Source of the DNA: Wuchereria bancrofti
Taxonomy: Eukaryota; Nematoda; Chromadorea; Rhabditida; Onchocercidae
Direction of reading: 5' to 3'
DNA length: 64,000 nucleotides
Assembly: GCA_005281725.1 (NCBI GenBank)
Contig: SSBO01000009.1
Location: forward strand, 3,112,163 to 3,176,162
The notes beneath the pieces are model-generated. The model did not search any database. It saw nothing but the letters and a program-made list of their open reading frames with translations, and was not told where the DNA came from. Of this stretch, positions 48,671 through 61,648 are shown piece after piece; position 1 is the stretch's first letter, and every line of letters begins with the position of its first letter. The position numbers and the translations under genes are program-made.

Positions 48671-51541
48671 TTTTGATCTGTAAACAAATTAAATTTTCTC
48701 TCATTATCATTAATCTTCAAAATGTTTACAAAAAGTTATTTGCTTCTGGAAGACGATAAAAACAGTGAAATTGTTGCCTTTTCAGTGCATAAAGGATTAA
48801 TTTTAAAACTAAGTGGTATAATTATTTTTATGACTAGTAAAGGATCTAAATGAATTTTCTCAAACTGAAAAAAAAACTTGAAACTTTCCAAAAATTTAAT
48901 TAAAGACCACTATTTTGTCTTCTATCAATCTTTTTCTGACTTGTCATTTCACTGATCTTCTAAGTCTACTTTATAGGAAAATTTAATTATTACTCCGAAA
49001 CCTCTCAAAATATTAACCTCTCAGAGATAAAATTTAGCTTAAGGCAATTAAACATTCCTCATTATCCAATCTATCTTACTATACATTTTGCTATTTTTAC
49101 GTTGACTTTATTTTCGCTTTTCAGTAATTTTCACATTTTAACCCTAACTTTTCAAGTGTATAATTTCTCACTCAAAATATCTAATTCTATTATTCATTTT
49201 CAAAATTGCTCTCTTCAAATGCTAGGAAATTACATCGATCAATCTTTGCTTTTCTCTTCCAATACAGCCGCATAAAATACTGAAAGGCTAAAAATAGCAA
49301 TAGCTTACCGTACAACAGAAAAAAACAATTATCAAATAATCTCGAATATCAAGCTCATTATCTTTTATAGCTATCAACGATATTCAAATATGAAATATTT
49401 GACATATCAATTCGTTAAACTAATGTTGGAATCAGTTTAGTTAAGATATCAGTTGCTGCCGATACTATTAAAATTTAATCTTTATTACATCCGTGGAATT
49501 ATCATCAGAGAGAAGCAAAATATTAAGTGAAAGCTTTCTAACCTTTTTTTATCATCTCTTTCATTTATTGCTTGCATAAGAAATGGAATGCTTCAATAAT
49601 TTCCAATATTTTCTGTTTGGTTAAATAATAAATCAAATTTAACAAAACAACTCAGTTTGTACATATACAATAAATTATTCTTGATATCAAAATAAATAAT
49701 TGAAATTGAATTGAATTTACTTCTTATGTTAAAGTAGTGATTTCGTTTCAAATAGAAAAATATTCCGGAAAACAGGATATATGAAGACTGAGATGCTGTC
49801 TGTATATAATTTAGTTATATTTGATTGGAACAATGATGAATAATATTTTAAAATCTTTTATTAGAGAATCTGTCGATGTTATATAAGCAACAGGCTAATA
49901 TAAATAGCCTAAATGACTAAACGAGTTTTTTGGTCCATAGGCTCTTGGCTACAAATTTATTCCATCATTTTCACTCTGTCAAAGTAACTTGAATGGTAGG
50001 TAAATATATAAGGAAGTGATAGAAAAGAAATTTCCAACAGATTTACTTCAAACATCAACGGAGAGTGACAGTACATTGTCCAAGAATGGATATCAATTTT
50101 GATAGAGTTAACAAAGGAAAACTCACAGGTTAAAAACCTTCAACAAATTAGTTTGTTGTACGATCATTTTCATTTAACAAAACTACTTCCTACTTCTCTT
50201 CTCAATCTCAAATTTTCTTGCAAGCTGTTTCAATTTTCTTGCCGTAATATTCTTGCCTCGTTTGCTAGTTTTCTTGCAACTCTCAGCTGGAAAATGAATT
50301 TCCTCCCTTTCTGTATTTTTTGTCTCTTCACTGTATGACTGAATTATATGAACATTCAAAAATTATTCATTGTCACTCGACAATTCCTGAAGTAACAAGA
50401 CATTTAAGCGAGACTGATAACGTATGACTGAATTACATGAATGTCCCGATTAATACTGTATTGATTTCTATTCTCGCATTACTGTTCCTTGGATAACTTA
50501 AATGTTTTATTCGTAATATCTTAGAATTGAGCAAGTACTGTTTGTTTTAGATCGACAGTAGCATAATTTTGTCTTACCTGGTTAATTATCGAAAATTTAC
50601 GCCCTTCGTCCTGGACAAGAACTCTAGTTCTCGAAAAATAGACTATAATCGCATCTGGTAATAAGGTTGTTGTTATTTTAATTTCTATTATTTTAATTGC
50701 AGTAAGTATAAGATGTGAAGTCAGCACCAATTGGTGAATGCATAAATGTGCTGCTTATTCCAATTAATTTAAAATATTGGTTAATGAAAGAGGAAAGTTT
50801 GTAAACTCTATCAAACATATATGTTTCTGCACATGATAGATATTACACAACTACTGTAAATTCACTCATGATTTTTACTTAATTTTTACTTATTCCGACT
50901 AAAAGAAGGTGGTGGATATTTTAAAATAACTCAGCTAATTGTCACCATCAGAATTCCTGAATAAGGAGTGCCCTCTAATTTCAAAGACAGGTAATCTAGG
51001 TAACGAATAGGATTAAATAAAAAGAATTTTCTACTACCGAGAAATTTTTCAGTCACAGAAAAAATCAAAATTCAGTAATTATCAATGTATTATTACATTC
51101 CAAATCAGTGAACGAATCATTTAAATGCCTTCAAGGAGGTTTAGCACTAAAATTCGATAATTCGTCCATATTTCAATCACTGTGAGAAAACCAATACCAA
51201 TGTTAATATTTTATGTAACACAAGAACTATCAAAGATTAATCTCCCAGAAAATCGCAATCACAGTGCTACCGTACCATGCATCCATTGTAAAACTTCTAA
51301 GATTAATTAATTAAAGACAAGAGAAAATTTAGAATTAGTTTTATTAAAATAAATTCTCTACATTAAGTTCTACATCTTCGAAGTATAAAAAAAGTAAACC
51401 CGAATATGTTGAAGTAATGTTACTCAGCAGCCATATTCAGCACGACTGAATTTTTCATCTCCTAAAGGTTTGCTTTCTCCATAATTAAATCACATCTCAT
51501 AACAATTTTTTTACATACTGTCCAAATAACAGTAAAAATTA
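48671..51541. other. Intergenic, no gene seen
   Basis: This includes the presumed promoter of the MSP gene and the 3' flank of the Angel-like gene. Open frames at 50099-50338 (+) and 50521-50730 (-) show no domain and no splice partners. Confidence 0.45.
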
Positions 51542-54500
51542 TTACTGCAAAACAAAATCAGCAATTAGAGGTATATGATCGGACGGAGTCGATGAATTAG
51601 GCCATGGACCCAAAGTTCCAGCTAACTGATTCATATTTGGCAAACTAAGACGTCGAATCAACCGTATTTCTCTTTCAGAAACATTTATTTCTTGATTGAA
51701 ACTCGGGAACATCGCTTGCTGAAAAGGACAAAGTTAAGGATAATTGATCAACTTACAAATCCCTGCGAGTCTTATTTAAATGTTCAGTGTGTTCCTAATT
51801 TCAGGATGTTAAAAAAACCAAAACACGAAATATTAAAAAAAACTATTAGGTTTTTGTACATTATGAACATACGAACTTATGATTATTTGCAATGCACAGA
51901 TGTATTATCGTGCATCAAACGTCACCCAGAATGCAAACAAATAACAGAAGACATACGAATTTTGTGACAAAATAAAAAGGAAATCTAAGTAGACCCAACA
52001 ATCCATGAGTAAAACTTTCAATATTTTGAAGTGAAATGACCTTAATTCCATTTGATTTGACAGAATAAAATATGAAATCTGGATTAACAGCTTCAACGCT
52101 GTGATATGTTGAAACCACTGGCTGAAAAAGATTTCCATAATAAGTAATAAACTTTTACATGTAACATGTAACAAGCTTAAGATTCGACAAAAATTGGTAA
52201 TAGTTTGTCAGAGTCTGACACTGCGGAAGTCTTAACAATATTCTTGGTTCGAATTCAGACAACAAAGTCTGTTCGATGCAAATTCCATTCCTTTACAAAA
52301 ATAATAAAATTATGAAATGTTATTTACCTCGCCCTCTGCGTTTACATAATGATAAACACTGTTGAAAGAGAGCGGATGACTCCAGCAATTTATCGAAGGA
52401 AGTAACATTGCACGATCTGAAAATCTATAGTTTGTCATGTATCCAAAAAATTTTAATTTAACATGACTAATCTCTGTCCATACAAATCCTAAATTCTTCA
52501 CAATGTTCAAGTCTTTTGTAAAATTTCAATACCTTTCAATAATAAAAAGGTGATTCATATGGGAAATTTTAAAGTACAATATTTTTTATAACGAAAAGTA
52601 CAATATTTTTTATAACTGCTAGTTTGTTGTGTGCTTGTAAAGCTCCTAGCTCGGAATACATAAAGTTAACGATCGCTAATATTTCTAAAGTTCTGAAATG
52701 ACATTTTTTTATACTTCATAGCAAGCATGAAGCAACTTTACACTTCATAACTTTACATTTAGCATCAACACCTAAATATATCTCAGTAAAGTGGAGAATA
52801 TTCCTAACTTTCAAAAAATATGGACAGCAAGAGAGACTTATAGACCTACTTTTCAGATATTTGAATCGACAATTTCGAGCAATTCTTATATCTTCAGGCA
52901 ATAGATTAACTGAAACAAACGGGCCACCAGAACTACCTTGGCCCGAAATATCACCTCGTCGTAGATTAGTGAAACAAATTTCACCACTCATGATAAAATT
53001 ATACAGTGGACTATATGGCTGAATATTAAAATCACCGCACACGACATAAGGACATTCTTGGCCAGATTCCGGACCACATTCCTGTAAAGAAGAATTTATT
53101 TCTATTGGCAAACTCTTATGTTTCAATACTGAAACAATACATCCAATTCTCTTCGTGACTTTTAATTGTCGGTACTAAAAGATAAAATTGCCTTTAAATA
53201 AGGTTCTGATTACCACACAATATTTCTGAATATCCTCCATGAAAAAAAACCCCCTTAAAAATTAGTAATCGAAAGAATAAATTTTGATTTCGTTACCGTT
53301 GAGTAATTTAGCTTATCTAAAGATGAACTCTTCAGCGGTGACTTTAATAGTGCATAAAAAAATCTCTAGTGCTCTGCAACACATACCAATACAGTTAAAA
53401 TGTGAAATTACCTTATTGGCATTTCACGCAAAGGTATTCTTCATAAAATGTATCATTATAATCCACTACCTCCATTCCCGGTTTTTTTCAAAAGCTACAA
53501 AAAAATGCCATGCCGCGTCATCATATGCCAGAAGTAAAAAAAATCACCTTATCAATATTTGCAAGTAAAACAGCAAGTTGTGCAAGTTTCACATCACCAC
53601 GTCGTTTATTAAATAATAAATGTGTATTAGCAATGCAGAATTCCCGTCCACTTCTCATATCTTTCAAACGAACCAACTGACCTGAAATGGAAGCGAAAAT
53701 ACAGAATTAAGAACGATTCTGAGTAATTCCACCCACCATATTGACTCAAACAAAATAAATAAAAAATATAAGTGTTTACCGACATTATCCCTGTCCAATA
53801 CTGAATCACTGCTTACATAGTATTCAATATACTGATAGTGAAGTAGTTGAAAATGAGATTTGTAAAATATTGCACAGCCATCTATCAAACTATGTGTTCG
53901 CTTCTTGTATTTACCAAGGAAACCAGCTGTGAAATATTTATGAAATGATAAAAGTCATGAGCAATATCTCAGAAAAAATAATGCAAGCATAACAATGAAG
54001 CAGCAATGTTATAGGTAAGAATACAATTTTTTCAACAGAGTAAAATTTTTTCAACTACTGCTTACTTAAGACCTAAGCCAATTTCCACAATAACCCCAAA
54101 ATAATATCAAAACGATAAAAACATTCTGTAATAAATTGTATTAAGGGTAAAACCACTTCAGAACAATCCACTTCTGACAACTATTTGTTTTTAAAAAATT
54201 GCACATCAGTAATTAAATGTGTACTATCAATACTGCCATTTCATATGAAACATACTACCACTACGACATACTATCACTTTATATGAAAAGATCACCAGCT
54301 TCGAAGTATGGTTTGAAGAAGTAATCGTAATGATCGTATTGCACTTCCTGAAGACAAAAAATATCTGCAGCAATCATTGAGAATTCACGTGTCAACAACC
54401 TCCACCGGTTTTCCCAAGTTAATTCATAAGCACGCCCTGGTTTCCTGAAAAAAACCTACCACTATCATTTAGTGAAAAGTGCATCTTCTCTGGTAATTGT

Positions 54501-55000
54501 CACCAAGCAGCTGTTATTAATCTAAAAACTTTGATAATATATGAAAGAGAAAATATAATTTATGTTCATAAAAGAAGAATATACAAGAAGTTTCGCTCAC
54601 GCAAGATGTATGTACAGTTCAGGAGTTTTATAGGCAGTTTGTTGACAAAGAACATTGTAACTACATATCCTCAGCGGGTTACCATCTACCACTCCACTCT
54701 AAAATTATAATTATTAATATAAAAAAGACTAGATAAAAGTTCAGATATTATAAGGCACTAATATTGAAATCACGGTGAACTACATACGGCTACCAGGGAC
54801 CTACTTTTTTCTGCTCTCAAACAACTTTTAAAATACCAATGGATCAAGTAAAAAAATAAAAAACAAGGGTTCTATATTCAATGACTAATTGGTGTTACGC
54901 ACAAATATATAGAAATAACCTGTACAACATCCCATCTTCGCAGCCATTTCTTACAAATTGATAAAGTACCTTGAGTCAGCAAATCCACAAATTCTGGCAT
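51542..55000 (-). CDS. Angel/CCR4-type endonuclease-exonuclease-phosphatase domain protein
   Basis: Exons 55000-54920, 54698-54601, 54444-54296, 53926-53780, 53681-53548, 53081-52850, 52416-52328, 52121-52041 (or to 51957) and 51718-51542 join in phase to 395 aa (423 aa with the longer exon). The EEP catalytic set is complete: Asn42 in SYNVL, Glu93 in LQEVQ, DGCAIFY, LDRDNVG, NTHLLFNKRRGD (177-188), GDFN (219-222) and SDHIPL (383-388). DNVG, RRGD and the order of motifs fit the Angel branch of the CCR4 family. Related enzymes are mRNA deadenylases, and human ANGEL2 has been described as a 2',3'-cyclic phosphatase on RNA; the substrate here is not known. The ATG at 55000 lies 2 nt after an acceptor (TATTGCAG), as in trans-spliced downstream genes, but the exon can also be joined in frame to the SIM-rich gene upstream. 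Confidence 0.85.
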
Positions 55001-55963
55001 GTCTGCAATATATAATTAGCACTGACAGATGTATTTAGCAAAAATAAAATGATATTATACATATTCCAAGACGACTCGATAGAGATTTTTTAATAAATAA
55101 ATCTATTAAAGAATAAGATAAATGTTCTCTGAGAATATCTTTGTAGATTATAGTGTGCGCTAAGCCAATCAAAATTTTTCTTCGCCATCGAAGAAACGAG
55201 CAACAAACGCTATTATAAAAAGAAAGGTGTTAGTTTAGGGACTTCGTCTTCCCATCCCTGTGAAAATAAAAGAAAGCAATAAAAAAGCCAATTACTGTTA
55301 AATCAGTGCCAGACTTTCAACAAAACCAAAGAAGTATTTTCATACCGAATAGATTATGTGAGGAATTTTGAATGGAAAAACCAAAAATATCCCTCCCAGC
55401 TGTTCTCTATCAATCCCTATAAGTAAACTATACTATAGTTGACATAATTTTAACAAGTAAATCAGTACATTTATATTTCTTAGTGTATGCATTAATAATT
55501 TTTTCTCCTATGATATCTTCTAAATAAATAAAGGTACTGATAATATTCATCAATGTCTCCACTCTAAACTTTCTTGCTTTTCCTAACATTTTCTTAACAA
55601 ACAAGCCTTACAATACCTGATTTTTATTTAGAAGAACTTATCGCAAATAAACAGTCAAATGAGAAAATCTCAAATTTAATTCCATTAAACTAACATTCAA
55701 GTCAGGGATGATTAATTAATTAATTAATTAATTAATTAATTAAGAAAATGACTATCAAGAAAAATGCAAAACCCATGCAAGATACATGAAACATTCATTT
55801 TGCAAAAGAGTGAAAAAAATAACGCAACTGGTAACACTAGCAGATAAAAATGCATATGCCAAAGAGGTGCAAAAGAACAGCTAATAATGTGTCAGAAATT
55901 TATACAAAAGGAAAAGATGTTGTAGCGTGCTGATAGATAAACACTTAGTTAATATGAGTATAC
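55001..55963. other. Spacer between the SIM-rich and Angel-like genes
   Basis: It contains a (TTAA)n run. A further splice-like site at about 55260 on the minus strand opens a short frame (GWEDEVPKLTPFFL then stop) that may be an alternative last exon of the SIM-rich gene. Confidence 0.35.
55711..55742. repeat. (ATTA)n microsatellite
   Basis: About eight perfect ATTA units. Confidence 0.9.
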
Positions 55964-58900
55964 TTAGTGTGCGATTTCTGTCCCATAATCGTAATAGTAG
56001 TCAAAACAGAGCTTTTCTGTTTTGGTCCAATTGCAGCAAGGCTAGCATGATAAAGATTCAAATGAGAAAAAAAAACAGCTGAACAGTGCCGGAAGCAAGT
56101 TTTTTATAAACTTGACATTTCCTTGTTTTCATCTTAACTTTCAACTGAATTTCATATAGAAGGACTGATCAGTAGGTCGAAAAGGAAAGCAAAACAATAG
56201 TAGGGAGGATTCAGTGCTCCAAATGAACGGGGATTCACGTGGTTCGAAACTTCTCACCAATAAAAACAAACTTGTAGAGTGCAATGATGAAGTTGAAGGC
56301 AGCAAACTGTGAGCCCAAGGAAAGCTTTGGTTATTTGTGCGATAAAAACCGGTTTGTTTTTCTCGGTAAATGTCGCAAACCGTAGGACTCCCTGTCTGAA
56401 ATAATCAGTTTGTTAAACGGTAGCAAACTCTTTAGAACGAAAATTAAACTTATTTATATTAAAAGGTTCATCAACAGTGTAGAAATTTGAGTTACAAAAA
56501 TCTTATGGTTTGACGTAGTGCCACTTGTGTTGATTTAGTCAAGTTCTAAAGCATCGATTTTTGTCGTAAAGAAAGCAATCGCTAAAGAAACAGCCATTTA
56601 AAAAGTTGTAACCCATATAAACAAAATCAGAAAGTATTTTACAGTAAATTGGAAATTATATACCAATGAGAAACTAATAATTATATTAAAACAGTTATAT
56701 TAAAACAGTCAAGATTCAAAAGTATAGCGTATTAAACAGACCTTTGAAGATATTTATTACGTTTAGAACAATTAAGTAACAATAACAATTTACATGTTTT
56801 ATCAAAACAGCAAACATCAGGATTAAATACGTGTTGATAAAAGAAATTTTTAGTTACTTCGTTCTGTTGCTCCTTCATTGCTTTCTGTGATGGTGTAGTG
56901 GAAGAAAGTCCTGTTTCATGAACCAAATTCATATCCTGCAAAAAAGTACGCTGACCGGTTGACTACTAAAATTTTCTGCCAGTAATTTATGATCTAGAAT
57001 TCGGATATTTTCAACACTAACAGTTCTTAGATGAGTAGAAGGCATAGTATTTAGTTTGTAGAATAGTTCTTAGGTGATTAAAAGTATGCTTGTAGCTTTA
57101 ACCTTCTAGTGCATATTTCAAAAACAAAGGATCACGTATTCTCCTTTTCCCTAGTATGCTTTTTTTTTTGGATAAAAATTCAAGGTTCCTTTAGGATTAT
57201 TTACGTACATGCATGCTGTCAATATGCATGCCATATGATTTTTATGGACGAATTACAAGGATCATAATGGTATATCTAAACTAGGGTCCTTATCAGATGC
57301 CAAATACTCTACATATTCAAAAGATAGTAAGTTCTATAAATGAAACATTTGTCACGTATTAATGAATCAAAATTGAAATAAAAAAACTTACCTGTAAACA
57401 GATAATTTCATCCGAAATACCTAATTCACTGGACGAGCTCTCATCAAGTAACACTATCTGCAAAAAGAACAAAAATGTTTCTGTAAGATAAGAAAGTTCA
57501 ATGTCGAATAATGCTTTTTAAAATTTGATGTATTCCACCATAAAGAAGCGGTAATTTCTTGCAAATCCTAAAAACTAATGACCATAAGGCTAAAAATTTG
57601 AAATAATAAAAATAAACCTCGGGTTTGTTATTGCTAAAATTCCTTTGGCTGCCAGACGAACTTTCCTCATCTGTTAATAAAATAATATCTGAATCTGTAC
57701 CGTCCCTGAAAAGTAACGCAATCCTTAATCTGTTGGTTTTTAATGAGAAATAAAATATTCTAAAGGGAGGGAAAAAGTTTAAGTTCTGACGAGTTTAGGA
57801 ATATCAGATGAAAGAAACGAACTCAGCTTCATTTGTTTTATCCCCATTTAATTTCTGAACATCGAACAATTGCACCTCCTGGTCTGTTTCACAGTCTATC
57901 TGAAATTATTCTGACATAAATAGTTCTCGTTTAACAAGCTTTAGAGATGGAAATGACTAGATAATACCAAACAAGTCAGGTTAAACCAATAAACACTAAA
58001 TAAGCCATGGAAGAGTAAAGTGCCTGTTAACAATTCAGCCAAGTTTGTAAACGATTAATCCAGAATAGTTCAAAACCACAAAATGTGGAAGTGCTATACA
58101 ATAATCAGTATATAAAGATCGTCAATAAATCATTAGCATGAGGATGGATTTTTCCGGAATCTTTACAGAATCTCGAATATTCATTTAAATAAAAGTTCGG
58201 AAATATAATAGTAGTTGGATGCATATATTACCCTTATATTTGCTAAACAAACATGAATTAAATAACTAAAACAAAGAAAAGAAACAAATACCGTACCTCT
58301 ACTGATGTATCATCTACCACAATTTCTACTTTTTCTTTTGGCACTGAAAAGTACTGATTAGTATCTTTATAAATCTTTAATCGTTTATCCAAGGATCATA
58401 TATATAGTTTTGCCCGTGTGTTTTTGACTGAATATATGTAACTGCAGGCCATATGCTAATATCAATCAAATCAAGGGTGTCGGTAAAATGAAGCCCGGTA
58501 TATATAGACATATATATACAGACTATAAAAACATCTTTTATGGATTCCTATACAAATCGATCCAATTCATGACGTACCGAGCAATTGGAAGACGTTGAAA
58601 GTAGATTTATGATTTTGAAATACTTGAGGTGACTGTGATGTGGGTTTTCGTGATCTGACAATACTGAAAGCATAAGTAAATCTTTTAGTTGTGTTTCCAG
58701 AAGAAATGAATCCTGTTTTTGTTAAATTTTTCATCACTAAAAACTGCTCTCAAATGCTTCTATTTTATATTCTCATAAAAATCACAAAAATCGAATTATG
58801 TTAGGAGTAACTGTAGCAGAACCATGACATTAAATTGTAAGCTGCGTTCAGAAAACATTAATGAATCTTTTGAAATACTTTCGCATAGCTATAGTATTAA

Positions 58901-59333
58901 CCTCTAAGATAGGAATCTGCATTATCGTCACGTTATAAACAATTATGAAGCAGCTCACATTCTGAATGTTTTATAGCTATAGTTAATTTTCCCACTAACA
59001 CATTAAAATAAAAAAATGACGTTAACAATTCAGTGATAAATATACTCTTTTCTTACTCTATAGAGAATAAATGAATATTAGAAAGAAGTGGAGAGCAATT
59101 TAATACAATATCTCTGCAATTACCTGCATCTATTGTTATTCATCGCAGATGATATTTTCGTCTTCCTACAATAACGCTTCATCTCTTCCTCTCCAACACA
59201 TCCGAATGGTCTAAAATTTGACTGAAATAATATGAATTAGATGGAAATTAAAGAGAATCAACGGATGAGACATACGCACGTGTGATAAATTAAAGTAAAA
59301 CGAATGAAAACGATTTGTTATTCGAAATGCCAT
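55964..59333 (-). CDS. Protein with three SUMO-interacting-like motifs; C-terminus uncertain
   Basis: Exons 59333-59280, 59221-59124, 58663-58578, 58343-58297, 57899-57823, 57705-57618 and 57457-57392 are in phase and well supported. The last part has two readings. Model 1: exons 56935-56742, 56395-56272 and 56041-55964 end in TAA and give 303 aa. Model 2: exon 56935-56794, with the better donor GTAAAT, joins in phase to the Angel-like exon starting at 55002, giving one protein of about 615 aa. The middle region has three hydrophobic cores flanked by acids and serines: VEIVVDDTSVE, SDIILLTDEESSS and IVLLDESSSSE. This is the usual form of SUMO-interacting motifs. The N-terminal part is basic with Cys residues (CVGEEEMKRYCRKTK). 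No enzyme domain was recognised in this part. A role in binding SUMO-modified partners is inferred from the motifs only. Confidence 0.55.
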
Positions 59334-59604
59334 CCAAAGCTTTTATTCAATTACAATATCAGATAAATATATCTCTGTGTTAATTATTTCCTATATCTAA
59401 TTGTCGTAAACACTAGTGCAAACATATTTCATGTCGAGTATACAAAGTTTTCAACTACTTGTAATCAGTTTTATCTTCGCAGTATTTTGCAAATGCATCA
59501 AACTTAATTTCTATTTATTGGCTTCTTTCTGGATGATTCAGATATTTTCAGGTGTATAAGCCATTTTAGATAAGAGAGAGCACAAACTACTGGGAACGTT
59601 AACC
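59334..59604. other. Upstream flank of the SIM-rich gene
   Basis: Presumed promoter region, AT-rich, bounded on the right by an LTR-like element. Confidence 0.4.
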
Positions 59605-59710
59605 TGTCGAAAAAAGTTGACAACACCTAATGCCTTCTAGCCTGATTTATGCAACATCATCCCACTTGTTACTATCAACTGAAATAAATACATATAATAT
59701 TGAACATAAA

Positions 59711-59781
59711 CAAACTACCAAGATTTCGCGTTACTTCCTCAGACAAATCACCAAACTACCGAGACCTCGCGTTACTTCCTC
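59711..59781. repeat. Two-copy 41-bp-period tandem repeat inside the LTR-like element
   Basis: CAAACTACC followed by CGCGTTACTTCCTC appears at 59711 and 59752, with a few differences between the copies. Confidence 0.8.
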
Positions 59782-59937
59782 TCCTCCTTCTCCACTTCCT
59801 CACAAGCACAGCTTCCAGTATTAACCAGAACAACAGCCATCGATAACCGACTAAAGTTTCGAGACCACATTTTTTGAATTGTAGCACTGACGAGTTGAAA
59901 TGAAAAATTTTCTGAGACATCCGCTTTAAACGTTGCT

Positions 59938-60040
59938 GACAGGCCTATCATATCACTTTCACCCTTATGACGTGCGGTGTTGACAGGCCTATCATATTAT
60001 TTCCTTGGATGTGTGGTGTTGACAAGCCTATCATATCACT
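59938..60040. repeat. Three-copy ~40-bp tandem repeat inside the LTR-like element
   Basis: GACAGGCCTATCATAT or a one-base variant occurs at 59938, 59982 and 60021. Copies 2 and 3 are each preceded by GTGTTGACA-like sequence. The spacing is 44 and 39 bp. Confidence 0.85.
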
Positions 60041-60424
60041 TCCATTACAAATTTAAAAAACGACGAAAACAAAGTGAGACTGAAAAATACTATCAAACTT
60101 CCCGCTGTTGCGAAACCCACCACTTGTGTACTGCATACGCTCACGTTTTACGTCATTCTTCCTCCAGCACATATATGAATTCGACATGTGATTACCTCAT
60201 TTTTTGTCTACTCACCTGTAGCAATCCTCTCTCTACCTGTCTGATAATATACCACATTTTTTATACATAATCCCTATATACGATAATCGCAAATCTTCAT
60301 TACTTACCTTACGATTACTCCAGATCTACCGCTATTTCTCAGTTTCCTCTAATTCGACTAATGTATAACTGTTATAATAAATAAGCTCTGTCTTCTTTCT
60401 TTTATTTCATCCGTCATTTCGACA

Positions 60425-61648
60425 AATATAAATTTTTGCGATGTGCAATAATCGGAGGCGCAAAAGGATACAAATTTTTTAATGTTACTTTTTATTTTGC
60501 TTTTCAGTTAGAAATTTTGCTGATAGTTATTTTTATCTTTTCTATGCATCTTTGCATACCTTAGTCTACTAATATTAGTACATTATAATGAATCGATTTT
60601 TCAACTTTTCTTATTCGCTATGATTTAAGTTGTAACGCTTAATTAAAATTTAATTATCATTTTCTTTTTTTTTTCCCGAAGACAGCAACAATTTCTTGCA
60701 TTAAATGCGTCTCTTGACAGACTTTCCTGATTGCCTAGTCATATTTTCAGGATGACAAGAATTCGCAAATGTGTTCAACAAGAGTATTAATAATTAGATT
60801 GTTAAATCCCTCTTCCATCATCTCAAAAAGAGATCACAGAATTGATTAGCTAGGAGATTTTCAATTCTTTTTTTTCCTTTATGGAATTTTGCATTGGGGA
60901 AAAATTGAAAAATTAATGATTAAGGAATTTACTTTACTCAATCGTTTACTATAGTGTTTATGTCAACGTGGCAGAATTAAAAAAAAAATAAAGCAAGTAA
61001 AAGACATTTGATACGACATACAAGATGAATTGGTGGACAAGAATGATGTTGGCAAGATTTCATGGGCAAAATGTCCAAGTAGTTAGGATACTGTGAATCA
61101 TTTCCTAACTCACTGTAAAAATTTCGATTTTTAAACTGAGCTTAAATGTGTCCTTCAAATTCAAATTTTTCATACTAAATTGTATTTCACAAAAGAATGA
61201 ACTCGCTCATTTGGTCAGTTTAGACTTATCGAAATTCTTAAAAAGATAATTTATTTTGTTATGTCCGCATGCGTCTTTCACATTTCTTCATACAAATAAT
61301 TCAAATTGTGAGGAAAAAAAGAAATTGTAGAGTCCAGTTTAAATTAAAAAAATAAATAAAATGGAAAAATTTTATTTCAAAAATCACTACAACATAACAT
61401 TATTCTCTTTTTTTTAGATTTACGTCTAATACGTTATTCAAGGATTAGTTGAACGGAACATGGAAGAGTAATTGAAAAAATAAAAAAAAGTACGGAATGT
61501 TTACAGGACTATTATTATTATTATTATTGATTTCTTTGTTTCTTTTCTTTCAAGCCTAAAATTTGACAAAAACGCCATGATATACCACATATCATTTATT
61601 TTTCACTGGTAAATTAAATTCTACAAAAAGAAACAAAAAACAAGGTGG
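60425..61648. other. Intergenic; possible decayed retroelement interior
   Basis: It contains a (TTA)n run at about 61511-61528. No clear coding frame. If the LTR-like element is a 5' LTR, this could be a decayed interior, but nothing recognisable remains. Confidence 0.35.

Larger units (their letters stand above)
59605..60424 (+). mobile_element. LTR-like element (solo LTR candidate)
   Basis: The left end TGTCGAAA and right end TTTCGACA are perfect inverted repeats with TG..CA ends, as in LTRs. Base composition is visibly less AT-rich than the flanks. Near the right end lie TATATACG (about 60275) and AATAAATAAG (about 60378), in promoter and poly(A) positions. Sequence just after the right end (AATTTTTGCGATGTGC) vaguely recalls the junction before the PBS of BEL/Pao copy A. 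No target-site duplication was visible: the flanking 5-mers are TAACC and AATAT. No internal genes were recognised, so the ends need checking. Confidence 0.5.

Noticed and set aside
50521..50730. Minus-strand 69-codon frame
   Set aside because: No splice partners, no domain and no signal peptide.
49700..51500. Search for tRNA or other structured RNA genes in the large gene-free stretches
   Set aside because: No A-box/B-box pairs or cloverleaf-like sequence could be recognised by eye. A covariance-model scan would be decisive.
56200..56395. Alternative long open frame in another phase over exon 56395-56272 (starting TGSPTVCDIYREK)
   Set aside because: It needs a phase-0 donor in exon 56935 onward that is less well placed. 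It was kept only as an alternative because both frames look open.
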